From positions 64,842,987 to 64,906,986 of the forward strand of contig CM048557.1 of NCBI GenBank assembly GCA_026413225.1: a DNA stretch of 64,000 bases, in the 5' to 3' direction. Under the pieces are notes generated by a model. That model was not told where the DNA came from. It ran no database searches and was given only the letters and a program-made list of their open reading frames with translations. This DNA comes from Otis tarda (lineage: Eukaryota > Chordata > Aves > Otidiformes > Otididae). Of this stretch, positions 1-12,008 are shown piece after piece (the stretch's first letter is position 1; every line of letters begins with the position of its first letter). Position numbers and translations under genes: made by a program.

Positions 1-1398
1 TTACTTTTACGTTCGTTTGTCCTGATCTGCCAAGAGCAATCTCACAGCCACAGGCATCACGAAGAGAAGTATTCTTTCACGTTCACAGGCTAGATTTTAA
101 TGATATGTAAAAGCAGCTGAAGTAAAGGTTTCTTACAGAGACAGTAATTACAAACTTGCAGCAAGGGGTGTTTCTCACTCTAAAGCCAAAGCATTCAGTG
201 GATTTGATGTAAGAAAATGTTGTTTCTTATTTTCACCAAGCCTTGTGTGGTGGCTGGTACAGAACGCAAGACCACGCTTTTAAATCTCACTGGCTTTGCA
301 ACTTAGGCAAGATTTTGCTTATGCCTTTTTCCTTTTCTGTCAGCAGCAAGACAAACCTCCTCTCTCCTCTGTTTTCCCATTTTTCAGGTGCAAAGCACCA
401 TATAATTGCCAAGTGTTTTTCATGCAGGGTTTCTGGTCTTTAGCTGGAAACTTGGCCGCTGGTTTGACCAAAAAATATTTTTCCTAACCGTTAGCAGTTT
501 TATACTTTCAGAAGATAAAACATTAGATTACCAAATAAAAAAGTTGAATAGCATGGTAGAACATCCTGTACGTGCACAGAGAAGGCATTTGAATCGTCAG
601 GGCAGAAGCCATAACCACATATTACGCAGATGGCATGCGCTCATTAAGCATATGTCTAGTACACCACTGAGCTGCGCACCGAGGAGCGCAGATGCTCGTT
701 GGTACGTTTCTTGCTGGCAAAGCAAATGGCGCAGCGATTTGGATCTGAAGTTATCTTAATTCACACAATTCCAGTGTGGCGGGGCAAAGTGAGTATCAAC
801 TTGCATCCCACTCTCATCTGAATAAAAAGTTTTTCTTTTCAGGTCTGTTCTTGAGATAGTGGTCATCCCAAAGTTTGGGTTTGGACCAGTTTCCAGACTC
901 TGTCACCTTGAGAAATAAAATACAGTATTTCTTCAGACTGCAGAACTGGCTCCCAGTGGCTTTTCCTTTGGCTGACTGCTGCCATTCTTGTGCTGTATCA
1001 TTCTCAGACACTTATTTACTATGTGGACTCCATGAAGGAAGGCTTGAGGCATCTTCCCAAGGTCTGCTTTCAATAAAGGAGTTGTCAGCCAGCCACAAAG
1101 CTCTTGAAAAGCCTCAGATATATTTTTTATGGTTAAGTTGCTGCTTTATTTCTACCTGGTGATTGAAACACGCGTAAGCCAGCCATCTGGATTGACAGCT
1201 GAAACATTCCTCATGGCTGTTTCTGATGCCTAGATCTGTTTATACAGGATTCATGTGTACTACTAATGGGACAAATGTCAATGTACGTATTACCTTTTGA
1301 TGAAGCACATTGGGTTTTAGCTGTCCTAATTACTGATAATGCTTAAACATGCCTGGAATTTGAACACAGAGGCCTAACTAAATGTTCTGGACTTTCAG
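1..1398 (+). other. TRMT5: TRMT5 intron (3' part)
   Basis: Non-coding stretch that ends at a good splice acceptor (pyrimidine-rich, then ttcag at 1394-1398) directly before the TRMT5 catalytic exon. I looked for the preceding TRMT5 exon, which in human encodes the segment just before the VRENN-like stretch, and did not find it, so it should lie before position 1. The open frames here, for example at 406-759 on the + strand, show no recognisable domain. No repeat was recognised. Confidence 0.75.
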
Positions 1399-2053
1399 GT
1401 CAAAGAAAACAATATTGCGTATGAACTGGACTTTTCTAAAGTCTACTGGAACCCACGTCTTTCCACAGAACATGGCCGCATCATCGAGCTTTTAAAGCCC
1501 GGTGATGTTCTTTTCGATGTCTTTGCTGGGATTGGACCTTTTGCTATTCCAGCAGCAAAGAAAAAGTGCCACGTATTTGCAAATGATCTCAATCCTGAGT
1601 CCTACAACTGGCTTCTGCACAACTGCAAGCTAAACAAAGTAGCGAACAAAATAAAAGCGTTCAATATGGATGGCAGGGACTTCCTCCTGGGGCCAGTAAG
1701 AGAAGAACTAAGTAAAAAGCTTCCACTTCTGAAAGAAGAGCAGGAGAACTCTCTTCATATAGTCATGAATTTGCCAGCTTTGGCTATTGAATTTCTAGAT
1801 GTTTTCAGGCATCTCTTAGCCGGAGAGCCGTGCAGCACTGCTGCCCTTCCCACGGTGCACTGCTATGGTTTCTCCAAACATGACGACCCAGCCAAAGATA
1901 TTCAAGAACGAGCTGAAGCTTCGCTGGGAACCTCCTTAGCTGGACGCTGTTCTATTCACCTGGTCAGAAATGTTGCACCGAACAAGGAGATGCTGTGCAT
2001 CAGTTTCCAGGTTCCAGCAGACGTGCTGTACAAGAGGCCCTGCCCTGACGAAG
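1399..2053 (+). CDS. TRMT5: TRMT5 penultimate coding exon (tRNA guanine-37 N1-methyltransferase core)
   Basis: Internal exon of 655 bp: 218 codons plus one base, starting in frame with GTC-AAA-GAA. TRMT5 transfers a methyl group from S-adenosylmethionine to N1 of G37 next to the tRNA anticodon, in mitochondria and cytosol/nucleus, which supports reading-frame maintenance. The translation holds the Trm5 core in order: NPRLSTEH (its Glu sits where, by spacing, the catalytic Glu of archaeal Trm5 falls), the SAM-binding loop DVFAGIGPF, the acidic turn NDLNPES, NMDGRDF, then the MNLPA motif equivalent to the catalytic NPP-like loop, and a C-terminal strand with [14 protein letters not shown]. All are intact and there is no frameshift. 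The acceptor is ttcag at 1394-1398. The donor is G|gtaagg at 2053/2054, and the split codon is completed to Ala by the next exon. The match to human TRMT5 is from memory, about residues 276 to 490 of 509. Confidence 0.97.
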
Positions 2054-2955
2054 GTAAGGCCTAACAAGCCTCCTAGGTGGCACTTGGATTTCAGGCCGCA
2101 CCTTTCCCTGTCTCTGGCTGGTCACAGCCTTGTGACAGCTGTGCTGTGCTCCGGTGTGAGCGCGGAGGTAGCCGGCAGGACTGAGCGCCTGCACGTGTGC
2201 AGCAGCTGCAGGCCTTCACGCGCTCTTGGTAGCAGCGGTCCGCTCCTCTGATCCCAGCATGAGCCTCCACTGAAAAACAATGGTGGACTGGACAGGATCA
2301 CCCCACAGGCCATAAACCAGACCTTATGCCTCAGATTGCATCCCGGGGGAGGGTGGGGTATCTAACGCCAGCACGCGTTTCTATTAGCTGAATACTTGAG
2401 AACGGGAGCTTCGTTTTCACCCAGGGTAGAGTGGTGTAGTTCCGAGTGACTGGTCCCAGTTCTGACCTCGCTTGTGCTTGCACAGACTCAGATTAGGTCT
2501 GGAGTCACTGCATCAGCAGAATCTGGTTCTGTGCAGTTTAGCTGAGCAATAGATATCCTTAGAGATCTTGAATGTTGATTTTTATTTTTTTTTTTTCAAT
2601 AACTGGTCATATGTTTCTTGAAGTACTTGAAACTCATTGGTTTCAGTGATCTTGAGCTTTGCAGTATATGACAAGGGTGAAGAGAGGGGAGGCTTTCAGT
2701 CTGCGCTTACATGAACTAGAGGAAAGGAGGTTTGGATCAAGCTTTAATGCCATGAAACTTATTTTTACGCTGTTGTTGGGTAGCACTGGGATGTAGGTCA
2801 CTATGTAGCTCAGTACAGGTTTTTGGAAGTCCTTTTTGGCATTTAGTAACGATCCCCCGTTATTGCTGTAAGTTTTCATTCGTGACTGTTAATCCTGATT
2901 TTAACTCTCATCTCTTCCTGTTAAATCCCTCACTTTTTCTAACCTTCTTTTCCAG
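2054..2955 (+). other. TRMT5: TRMT5 last intron
   Basis: A 902-bp GT-AG intron between gtaagg at 2054 and a strong polypyrimidine tract plus ccag at 2952-2955. It contains a T run at about 2585-2596. Small open frames on both strands between 1970 and 2313 are read-throughs of the exon or chance. No repeat or RNA gene was recognised. Confidence 0.9.
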
Positions 2956-3020
2956 CAAAGCCGGCCTCTAAACGTCTGTGTACCAGCAAAGATTTTTCTG
3001 AAGAAAAGTTACCAAGCTGA
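2956..3020 (+). CDS. TRMT5: TRMT5 terminal coding exon and stop
   Basis: The exon begins with CA, which completes the split codon, and then gives 20 codons ending in TGA at 3018-3020. The encoded tail (KPASKRLC...SEEKLPS) is basic then acidic and low in complexity. As I recall it, the human TRMT5 tail is similar (PPLKRQR...SDEK) but extends a few residues further. The tail lies outside the catalytic fold and is the least conserved part of the family. The acceptor, the phase and the stop position all fit. The exon is too short to stand out as an open frame and was found by completing the phase of the previous exon. Confidence 0.93.
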
Positions 3021-3640
3021 AGAGTAGAGTTACGGTAACTACCTTAGGAGTCGGTGTAAGGAATACTTGGGTTACCTCTGGTTTATCCCTTGAATTATTT
3101 GAAGGGTACGTGTGTTATCCATCTCAGGTGCTGGGATGCGTAATGCATGTTACACCTTTCCTTTGTGAGCCTTCCTTCCCGCATTTACCTTTTTTGTTTT
3201 TTTTTTTTTAAATTGTGGCATCAATAAGCAGATTGAAATTGTTGTTACTACAAAAAAAAAGAAACTTTGCTATTTTGTAATAATGTGTTCTCGTACTTTT
3301 CTGCTCTCTCCTGTTTCATGCCCTGTGATAATTCAGTGACACAGCCTGGGACAGTTTTCTGCTGTGTCATTTTGATAACGTGCGGTTTGTGATGAAAACA
3401 GATGTTTATATTCTGTCAGGTCTAGCGAGATGACTTGTATAACCCTGGCATTGGATTCTCTTTGGCAAGTGGTTCTGGTGTTTAAGAATAGTGGATTACT
3501 GCTAGCAGATGTACAAACAGCTCTTGCATAAGCAAGATAACCTTTCAAAACCTTGACCCAAGGTACAAAAAGGCCCAGTAGCCATATCCATGTATACTTG
3601 TTCCCAGGCTTTCGGAGTAATAAATGCTTTTTAACACTGA
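3021..3640 (+). other. TRMT5: TRMT5 3' UTR
   Basis: Transcribed tail after the stop, about 620 bases. It carries a T run (about 3191-3210) and an A run (about 3251-3260). The end is inferred from the poly(A) signal at 3619-3624; the exact cleavage site cannot be read from DNA. Confidence 0.7.
3619..3624 (+). promoter_or_regulatory. TRMT5: TRMT5 poly(A) signal AATAAA
   Basis: This is the canonical hexamer about 600 bases after the TRMT5 stop, within gagtaataaatgc. It is the first clear AATAAA on the + strand after the stop. Cleavage would be expected about 10-30 bases further on. Confidence 0.7.
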
Positions 3641-6419
3641 GCTTTAGTGAGGGATTAGTTGACGGCTAATGTAGCGTTTGGCCACCACTGAAGCGGCAGA
3701 GTCCAATGCCGATTGCACAGCTGGAGATTAGGTACACGCTTGTGTCGCAGTGCTAGACTGAAAACCAGTACCTGGCTGAACAGTCCTCGTGACTTGAAAC
3801 CGCGTCCTCCTGTGGCTTTTGTGCTCTGCCAACCCTCCCCGCCTCACCAACTGCTCCTCTGCCGTAGCCCCTGGCTGATCTCTCTGAGCGGCTGCTCGTA
3901 GTCTGCAGGGATTCGAAAAGCCTCTGCCTTTGATTTCCTTTTCTTACCCATCCAAACTATTGTTGGGCAACGTCAACCACAAACAGTTTACTTGGAGAGA
4001 GAACTCCGATGGCCCTCTGTGTCAGATATTTTCCTTCAGTCCCAGCTCACGCCTAGCAGCTCCGTTACCAGCTGTCCGTTGCCCTCCCTGGCTCTGCTGC
4101 TGTGGGGCCGGTAACCTGATGTCTCCGTTCTCCCCCAACAATCCCTAAGGCCCGGGGATTTGTTTTGCCCGGTGGCGCCACATTACAGCCCTTCCCTTGC
4201 CTACGCAGCCAGTGCTTCTGAGCAAACCTTCACAGCTTGGTTGCTGCTGGATTGCATTTATCAAAACGGGAAAAAAGCACCATGAGTCACTCGTACCATC
4301 TTGAACGCTGCTGTACAGATTACTACCCTGGCCTGTTGCTCCAGCCTGGCCATTCCTCCACTGTCCTTAAACATGGAATCGCGACAGCTTTAACCTGTTT
4401 GTCCTTGCTGTCAACGACCGGCACGTCGTAGCCTCTCCCTACCAGTCACCGCTCCTCTAAGAGCAAGCGCTGGACGCTTGCCTCTCTGCTGTCTGCTACG
4501 TTTTCTAACACCACTGCGCGCTTTCCTACCGCTGCCCCGTGGGTTTCCCATAAACATCTGAAAGCTGCTCCTGTTCTTCAGAGCCCTCCACAAACACTGC
4601 CGGAGCGATAAGGCCCTCGGCCGTTCTGGAATGATGCAGTCACCCTATCATCTACGTTAACGTGGCTGGCTGTACCACCACACACTGTGTGTGTTGCCTC
4701 GCTGTCCAAATTTAGGGCTTCTTGGCACTGCTGCACTCACAGAAACCTGGCTTTGCGCACCGGTTTTGTGTTAAGCAAGTCAACTCATAAGTCCGATTTT
4801 CGGCATGTGACTAAAACTGTCCCAGGGCAGGGAAGGATTTTAGATCTTAGACGTTTTGTTCACTTAAGGATTAAATGCCACTGCTATTTTAGCAGCACAG
4901 CTTCAGTTTAGATGCAAGTCAATGGATTTTGCGTAGCTTTACTCCTAACCAGGGGTTTCTCTGTATTTTTGTGCAGCTACCACTTTTGTCTCTAACCCTT
5001 CTACATGAAATAGCAGTCGGTAGCCCATGTACGTGCAAGTTGCGGGAGTATTTAAATGATACATCAATATGCATATGCAGTTCTGCGTTCCTTAGGGCAA
5101 CGGCCTGAGGCTTTACAAACAGAATATAAAGCCAATCATCAGTGAGGTCTGGGTGAGCAGTACAGACTCCCCCTGGTTGCTGCCACTGCCTCCCAGGGTC
5201 CCAAGCTGAATCCCAGAAATTGCCGCTGTCTTATTTGTCCTGGGAAGAGGAGACAGGCCATCAGGCGCCTGCAACAGAGGGAATGAACTCCACAGGTTCT
5301 GGCTGCCAGGAGAACAAGCAGCTAGGTCCAGCGCCGGTGGCAGCCATCCACCACAAGCGAGGGAATGCAGAAATAAAGGGCGTGTCAGCTTCCAGGCCTT
5401 ACAGCTTACCTCTCGGAGGAAAGGCCGCAGGCGGAAAGCGGCACTCATCTTAGGGCTGGACCGCAACACACGTGCAAGCGTATGAGTGCCGGTGCTCTCT
5501 CACGTGAGCTGCACGGCTGAGTCCTACACCCAACCACGGGCTCGGTCCGAGGTCAGGCCTCCTGCTCCTGGCAGGGAGCAGTACTCCGCAGACTACGGCC
5601 TTGTCCACACCTCTGCCTCGTGTCAGCAACTATTTTGGGCACAAACAACAGGTTTTCAAAGAAACACCCCCCCCCGCCCTTAATAAATGAAGCACCAAGT
5701 CTGGAATAGAGCTTATTCTTCTCTTTATTACAACATAGAAAAAATAAGTTCATTTAGCCCACTCCTCAGAACGGTTTTCAACAACTGTTAACGACGACCC
5801 ATAATCACGGTCCCAGCTTTACTCTAGAGGCGCGCGCTGTCCTGAGAGGTTTCCAGCCTCCCGCAGTTTATACACACTCATGGCAGAGACCAGTCCGGCC
5901 ACAGGAAGCCCGTCCCTGCTGCAATGAGTCCCTGCTGCACTACAAGGAGAGGGGAAGGAATACGTAAAAGCAGTAGATCAAGTGGCAAGGCTTGTCCCAA
6001 AAGCCAGACAAAGGGATGTTCCTGCCAAAAGAAGCTCCTGAACACGTGACAAAAAAGTTGGAAACAGAGCTAAACAGGAAAAAAAACCAAAACCAATTTT
6101 GACGACTTTAATCATCTAGCCTTCTACCAAGGCTTCTAGAAGAACCCAGCTGAAAGACTTTCAGCTAAAAATTTGTTTTCCAGACAAAGGTAAGAACCAA
6201 GTGACACCAGGAAGGATCCTGCATAAGAGTTGTGTCAGCATAGTTCCAGGGTTTCTCATCTCATCCAGCTGGCAGGAGGAGAAACCCACTTGTCTGAACT
6301 GGGGAAACTAGTTTTATGGGAAGAAAATGTAGGCTTGAATATTGACACTAAATGTTATAATCAAAATGGCATTTAAATGCTCGTGCAAATAAAACCCTGC
6401 AATAAGAGTAAAACCACAA
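3641..6419. other. Intergenic spacer between TRMT5 and MNAT1 3' ends
   Basis: About 2.8 kb between two converging genes. Several sections, such as 3780-4620 and 5150-5700, look richer in C and G than the MNAT1 introns. Open frames up to 118 codons occur on both strands (for example 5113-5469 on the - strand), but none shows a domain, and overlapping frames on opposite strands suggest composition rather than coding. A run of C is present at 5668-5675. No mobile element was recognised. Confidence 0.6.
5724..5729 (-). promoter_or_regulatory. MNAT1: Possible distal poly(A) signal for MNAT1
   Basis: TTTATT on the + strand is AATAAA on the - strand, about 1.06 kb beyond the MNAT1 stop. It could serve a longer MNAT1 3' UTR. 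The hexamer is common by chance, so this is only a candidate. Confidence 0.25.
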
Positions 6420-6788
6420 ACTTTAATAAAAAAGTCTGGCTTTATTTAAAAAAAATTTACAAGTGTATTTCTTTAAACCTCAAACATACACAGCTGAGTT
6501 ATTCACATCTTCCATTAGATGTGGCTTATTGCTTCAGCCTCCCTCAGCAAAGTGCCACATGACTAACGAGCTTCCCCCTCCACAAAAATGTATCTACCAT
6601 TTTACAAAGCTCTCGTGCAGACTTCCCCCCCCCTCTCCTTTAACACTTAAACACAGCTGGTTTTACACAGAAAAGTGATTGCAGCTTCGCTGTTGTGCAG
6701 ATGGCAGCAATTTTACCCAAACCTTTGCTGGCTTGATGTGCTGCTCGCCCCATTCGGTGTCCCTTGATCACAGGCTGATGCGCGCTGG
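6420..6788 (-). other. MNAT1: MNAT1 3' UTR
   Basis: Non-coding tail of MNAT1 after its TAG stop, about 370 bases to the likely cleavage region. The lower end is inferred from the AATAAA at 6441-6446. Open frames across this region on both strands are shadows of the exon and UTR. Confidence 0.75.
6441..6446 (-). promoter_or_regulatory. MNAT1: MNAT1 poly(A) signal AATAAA
   Basis: TTTATT on the + strand within tggctttatttaaa reads AATAAA in the gene's sense. It lies about 345 bases after the stop, a spacing that suits a short MNAT1 3' UTR. It is the first good hexamer downstream of the stop. Confidence 0.72.
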
Positions 6789-6932
<144 letters not shown>

Positions 6933-9900
6933 TTAGAGCAGAAACAAACATGTCAAACACCTGCGTAGTTCACAGCACAGTGAGGTCAAGGCTGCTTTTT
7001 GGCAGAAAGCAAGGAGATGGAGCTGCCTGCTGCCAGCCACCTAGGAATGCAGCAGTATACAACTTCCAGCAGTTAAAACAACGACGACGCTGATGCACCT
7101 TCAGACAAGCTGCCCACTCAGCACACTGAAAACCCCAAATCTTTGCAATGGGTTGCAGGGGGTTAAGCAGCCTCACTGGTTTGTATTTTCTGTGCTTGCT
7201 CTGGGGGGAGGGTTGCATTTTCCCCCCTTCGGAAGTTCCTTCTAAGACAATAATGATGATGATGGCAACACAAACTTTCCTGCACACCCACAGAAATCGG
7301 AGGTCTCAGCTCTGTCGCGTTGCTCTGATGACAACAGGGCTCAACTTTCTGCCCTCGGGCCTATCTCTGTCTGGCGTAAGTCCACTGAGACCAGGGAATC
7401 AGATCTGCAAGACGCTGTCATCAACATTTTGGCTAAAGGAGCTTCTAAACTTCATTAATTAAGCATCACCACCCATTTGCAGAGCCATCTAATTTTACAC
7501 CAAACCAGCCAGACTGATGAGTTGACATTGAAACACGCTACGTAGGCTGGCACTGCCGCAAGCGCTTGGCTCCTTTCGAGTGCTCCACAACCCGGCCGTG
7601 CACGCCAAGAGCTCCCATTAAAGGTGTCTGTCAAGCTCAGGGGGGCTTGAATGGTTTCATTCAGAGCTGGAACCCGAGAGTCCTTGCACCCCACAAGGCA
7701 GACACAAGACCAGATTCTCAGCTCGTTTTGCACCAAAACCCCATGAGATACAGACACAGGCTGTAGCACGACCAGCACAATGACCGACTCAAATTCTGAA
7801 CAGCAGATAAAATACCATGAACGAGAACTGCTTCTCACAGTGGCCCCGTAAGCCACTGAGCTTCAGCGAGCTGTTTTGATTCATCGCTTGGTACGTGCTG
7901 CTCCTGGGAAGGTTGAGTCATTCCACCTCTGGCTTGGCAATTCAAGCATAAACTTGCAAAACGCATACAGCCTTTTATAATGTTATCCCGAGAAACCTAA
8001 AACAGCTGCACTTTTGGCAGGAAAATACAGGACCACCAGTAAAATATCCAAAACAGTTGCATCTTTTAATTTATGACTGTACACTGTTTCCATAAAGAGT
8101 ATATAAAACAGGTCAGATTTTATAGGTAAGACATAATAAACAGTCATAGCCATTGATGCTATAAATGCATAGAAAAAGAGGTTACTTAGAAATTATTAAT
8201 TACAGTTTTAAAACTGTATTTCTTGCACCTAATAACCACAACGCACAGACACAAGCAACATTTCTGAGTGATGGTTGGTGAGATGCTGGAGTTAAGAGAC
8301 TGAATTTGCCTCCTGCGGTCGAGTTGAGATGAGCTCTGCCACTCTGTACCAACTCGTGATGGGGTCCGGTCCGCGCTGCTGGACCCTGGTTCCCACCCGC
8401 ACGGGCACAGACATTCGGGCACAAACCCTTTTCACAGCGTTTAGTCCAAAGCGAACCTACAAACACAGCAGCAGAGCTGGTCCCATCTCCATTTGCAAGG
8501 GAAGATGGTCTGCAGAGAGCCCCCGTTTTGTGGGAGAATGCACTTAACGAATTTAACATTTTTTTTAACATTCCTGTTACTTGTCCCTTAATATTTTAGG
8601 GGGAAAATCTCATCCTTCCCAAAGGCCTTTTACAACTGCTGTGGGTAACAGGAGCTCCTTCCCTCAGCCAGGAACAGTGAAGGGATACTGACAATGACAA
8701 ATAATTTCCTTCAAAACGCTGGCGTGAAACTACCTCCGCTCTCCAAAGCGGAGCCTTATAAAAATCAATTCCCGTTTCAGATTTACTTCTATCACGTTTA
8801 CTTCATTGCATAAACTTCATTTACAACTCACGCATGGAACAGTCCAGAGAAAACAGGGGATTGTTTTACATTTCTATAACAACAAAGGTTGGTTGTGTGT
8901 TTTTTCGTTACTTCTCTTATCTTTTGCTACTTACGTATCACTGAAAGGAGAGAGGCGGAGTCTATAGTTTCCCTTTTTTTAGGTCACTGAAATTGGAGCA
9001 TTAGTTTCATAAGGCGGCCTGATTTACAGCTGTTACAGCATTTATAGTTAATTAGTATGTTAATTAGATCTCTGAAGCAACACAAAATCATTGCCAAAAA
9101 GGCTCAGATCAACTTTTACTACAGCAACTTGCGTTAATTCTCCTTACTCCTGTGAAACAAGCCCGACGCGCTGCTGGCTGTCAAGTGAGGTCTTTCTTTT
9201 CTTGCTAAGTATCTAAACGTACTGCTCTTGGCCCAGTTAATTACTGTGGTACACCAGGCAATTGCAAAGAATCCGCCACGCCGAAGCCACACAATGAGAA
9301 GCGAATGTTTTGCCGGCTTTTCCACACCGATCCCCATCTGTGCTGCCTGAATCCGGCCGTGCCCTTCGCAGGAGGATCTCTCTGAACTGGATTCCTGGGG
9401 TTTCTGGCAGAGGTCAGCACATCTTTTCATGTCCACCTTTACAACAGCAGCAGGAAGAAGTGCTTGCCAAGGTGTATTTCCAAAAAGTCAAGCTCCGTTA
9501 GGTCTTGGGACCTGGAGGTAATTGCTCTCACTAGTTAGCAAATTCCACCACACCAGGTCTGTTTTTCATAGGTTTATTTTAAGTACCTGTAAATCTTATA
9601 AGCAGAAACCAGGAAAAAGAGGTTTGCTTTTTCTGGTGCAGGGGTTTTTTTAATGTAACTTGTTTTTAGTGAGGGCAGACTAAACTCTGAAGTTAAAAAA
9701 AGCCTGCACTATTATTTTTGAGCAGGGCTAAAAGGCTGTGTGTTCTCTGCCCCACGGTTTCACACTTCCTATTCACCCTAATGCCTACGCTCCGCTGCGG
9801 GCTCTGCCCAAACAAGCCCCCTTTCCTTCGCTGCAGCCATTGGATGTTGATCTTCCCCATTAACCTTTCAGGTCAGTTAAAACACATCGTATTTTGTTCT

Positions 9901-11445
9901 TCATGAGCCTTCAGGGGGCTCATTCCTGACCTTCAGTTTCTCATCACCATGTGGAAAAAAAAAAAAAAAAGCCTCCTGTTTTCAAGGAAAGAGGCGTAAT
10001 TCACACTTGGTGCAGAGGCTCAGGATCAAGTTGGTCATTCCTGGGGGTGGGTTTCCTTCACGTTTTCTCTTTTCGAAGGCCATGTCACCATCACTTCATC
10101 AGGCACGACTGGGACTGCTGGAGAACCACGCAGCGGCGTTCAGCGTGGCAGCGGGCACGATCTCCCATGCCTTTCCACTCCTGCCCAGGCAGCCTCAGCA
10201 CCACTTGGCATTGCTACAGGGACCCAACACCAGCTCGTCAGGCGGTAACACCCGAGGCCACTGGCAAATATCCCCTCGCTGCTCAACAGGGCAGTCTCGT
10301 CCCAGAGAAATTCAGGGAAGACTTCAGAAACAGAGAGGATGGAGAAACAGCACAATCAAAGAAGCAAACCAGGCTTAAAAAAAAAAAAAAAATCTAACCA
10401 ACAAGCCAAAAAACCCCCAGAGTACTTCCCTCCACCCACCCAACTGAAAGTATCAGCGCTTGGGGTTACTTCACACCGTCTGCCCCCTTCCACCCAAATG
10501 AAATGCAGTCCCACTGATGTTTCTGCAGGCACGTTATTGGAGGTGGATGTGGAGTACTCTGTATTTGGCACACAGATTTCACTTTTTTTTGATGTATTAG
10601 GTATTTTACGGGGGTGAAGAAAAGAAAAATCACTCACAAGCTGTTTGACAAAAAAAAAGATAACGTAATCCTATTCCACAGAATAGATTTACTGCTCATC
10701 TGATTATCTGCAGTACCCAAGACAAAGTAATGGGGCAGACATTAGGTCTGGGAAATTTTCCAGATTCATCATTTGAATAATAAATAGCGGTTGCATGAAA
10801 GCAAGCAAAATACTCCAGTCTGGAAAACTGTAAAGAATTAGAAATGCAGTAGCACACACTGCATTCCCGAGCCTTTCTGGAGACAATATTTTCATTAGGT
10901 TTCCCAAGTCTTCGAGATGAGCTATTGAGGCATTATTCAGAATATCCTTGCACAGACTGGATCTTATCAGATGAGAGAGGCACGTAAGAAACTGGATTTT
11001 CTCTGGACTGTTTTTTGCTGAGGAATGTGTGGCCTGGGTTACTCTATGACCCCTCAGCAGGTAAAAACTGAGCTCCTTTAAGCTACTCTGGTTTTGTTTG
11101 GACCAGTTCTACCACACTGGTAGGTGCAGCCAAAGCAGAATTCACTTATAAAATGAACCGAGTTCGTTGCTGTTCTTCATTAAATAGCCCTGAAAAATTC
11201 ATTTGGGAAGAGGCTTTCACTAGATGTTATTCAAATACGGAGCGTCTCTGCCATCCTCTGAGAATGTCACATCTAAGGCAGGAGAAAAACACAACGAACA
11301 AAGCTGGTACGCGCAGTAGTAGTCCAGAATAGCAATTCACCTTTCCACAGACTAGCTACAAGCCTGATCCCAAGTCCTCAAAAGTCAAAAAGCAGCCTTT
11401 CCGCTGTTTCAAACAAGCACTCTTTGGGCACTATCATCACATTCA

Positions 11446-11452
<7 letters not shown>

Positions 11453-11479
<27 letters not shown>
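11453..11479. repeat. Poly(A) run, 27 bases
   Basis: An uninterrupted A run within the MNAT1 intron, followed by accaccaaac. No retroposed body was recognised next to it, so it is treated as a homopolymer tract and a likely length-variable site. Confidence 0.9.
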
Positions 11480-11963
11480 CCACCAAACAACCGAGCTATT
11501 ATTGATGTCAGAAATTCCTGCTGAACACCAGCCAGCACAGCCTGTTCCAACATACAATGCAACTTTAACACAAGCATGAACTCAGCAGAGGTTCCTCACG
11601 AGCCCAACTCCATATCTCCTGCTGCCTTGCACCATGCCCGAGGTCACACTTCCAGCTCTGACGGCAGCAAGGCACCCATCACCAGCCGCTCTTCTCCTCC
11701 AGCCTCCAGGAGAACAAGGAATAAATGGGAGAAAACTGTTTAAAGTTGAATGGGGAAAATTGTTCCCTGGAAAGAAGCAGGTCCATGGCTGCCTCAAGGA
11801 ACCAAGAGGTTATTTGGTTGACAAATACAGCGTAACAGGTTTAATTGCTTTCATTTGAATGTGACCAGGAAGTCAAGAAAACAGACAACAAATTGTCACA
11901 GCGTGGAGTTTGCTGCAAGCACCAGCAAAGGGGCAGGCAGCTACCCACCACCATAGCTGAGGG

Positions 11964-12008
11964 GGGTTGGTTGTTGTTTTGGTGGTGGTGGTGTTGGTTG
12001 GGTTTTTT
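11964..12008. repeat. G/T-rich low-complexity tract with (GGT)n
   Basis: A run of GGTTGG, TTGTTG and (GGT)4 units, ending in a T run. On the - strand (MNAT1 sense) it reads as C/A-rich. No function is assigned. Confidence 0.75.

Noticed and set aside
406..759. 117-codon + strand frame upstream of the TRMT5 exon
   Set aside because: Its translation does not match the TRMT5 segment expected before the catalytic exon, and the possible donor near 785 is out of its frame.
7455..7856. 133-codon - strand frame near the MNAT1 terminal exon
   Set aside because: It lies in the intron upstream of the terminal exon, is not in phase with it and lacks flanking splice logic. The real exon is 6789-6909 in another frame.
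9951..10397. 148-codon + strand frame
   Set aside because: Begins and ends in A runs (Lys stretches) and overlaps a second + frame and a - frame. No family was recognised.
11453..11479. Poly(A) runs as tails of processed pseudogenes
   Set aside because: For this and most other A or T runs no gene-like body, poly(A) signal or target duplication was seen beside the tract. Only the one at 35731-35745 has a possible partner.
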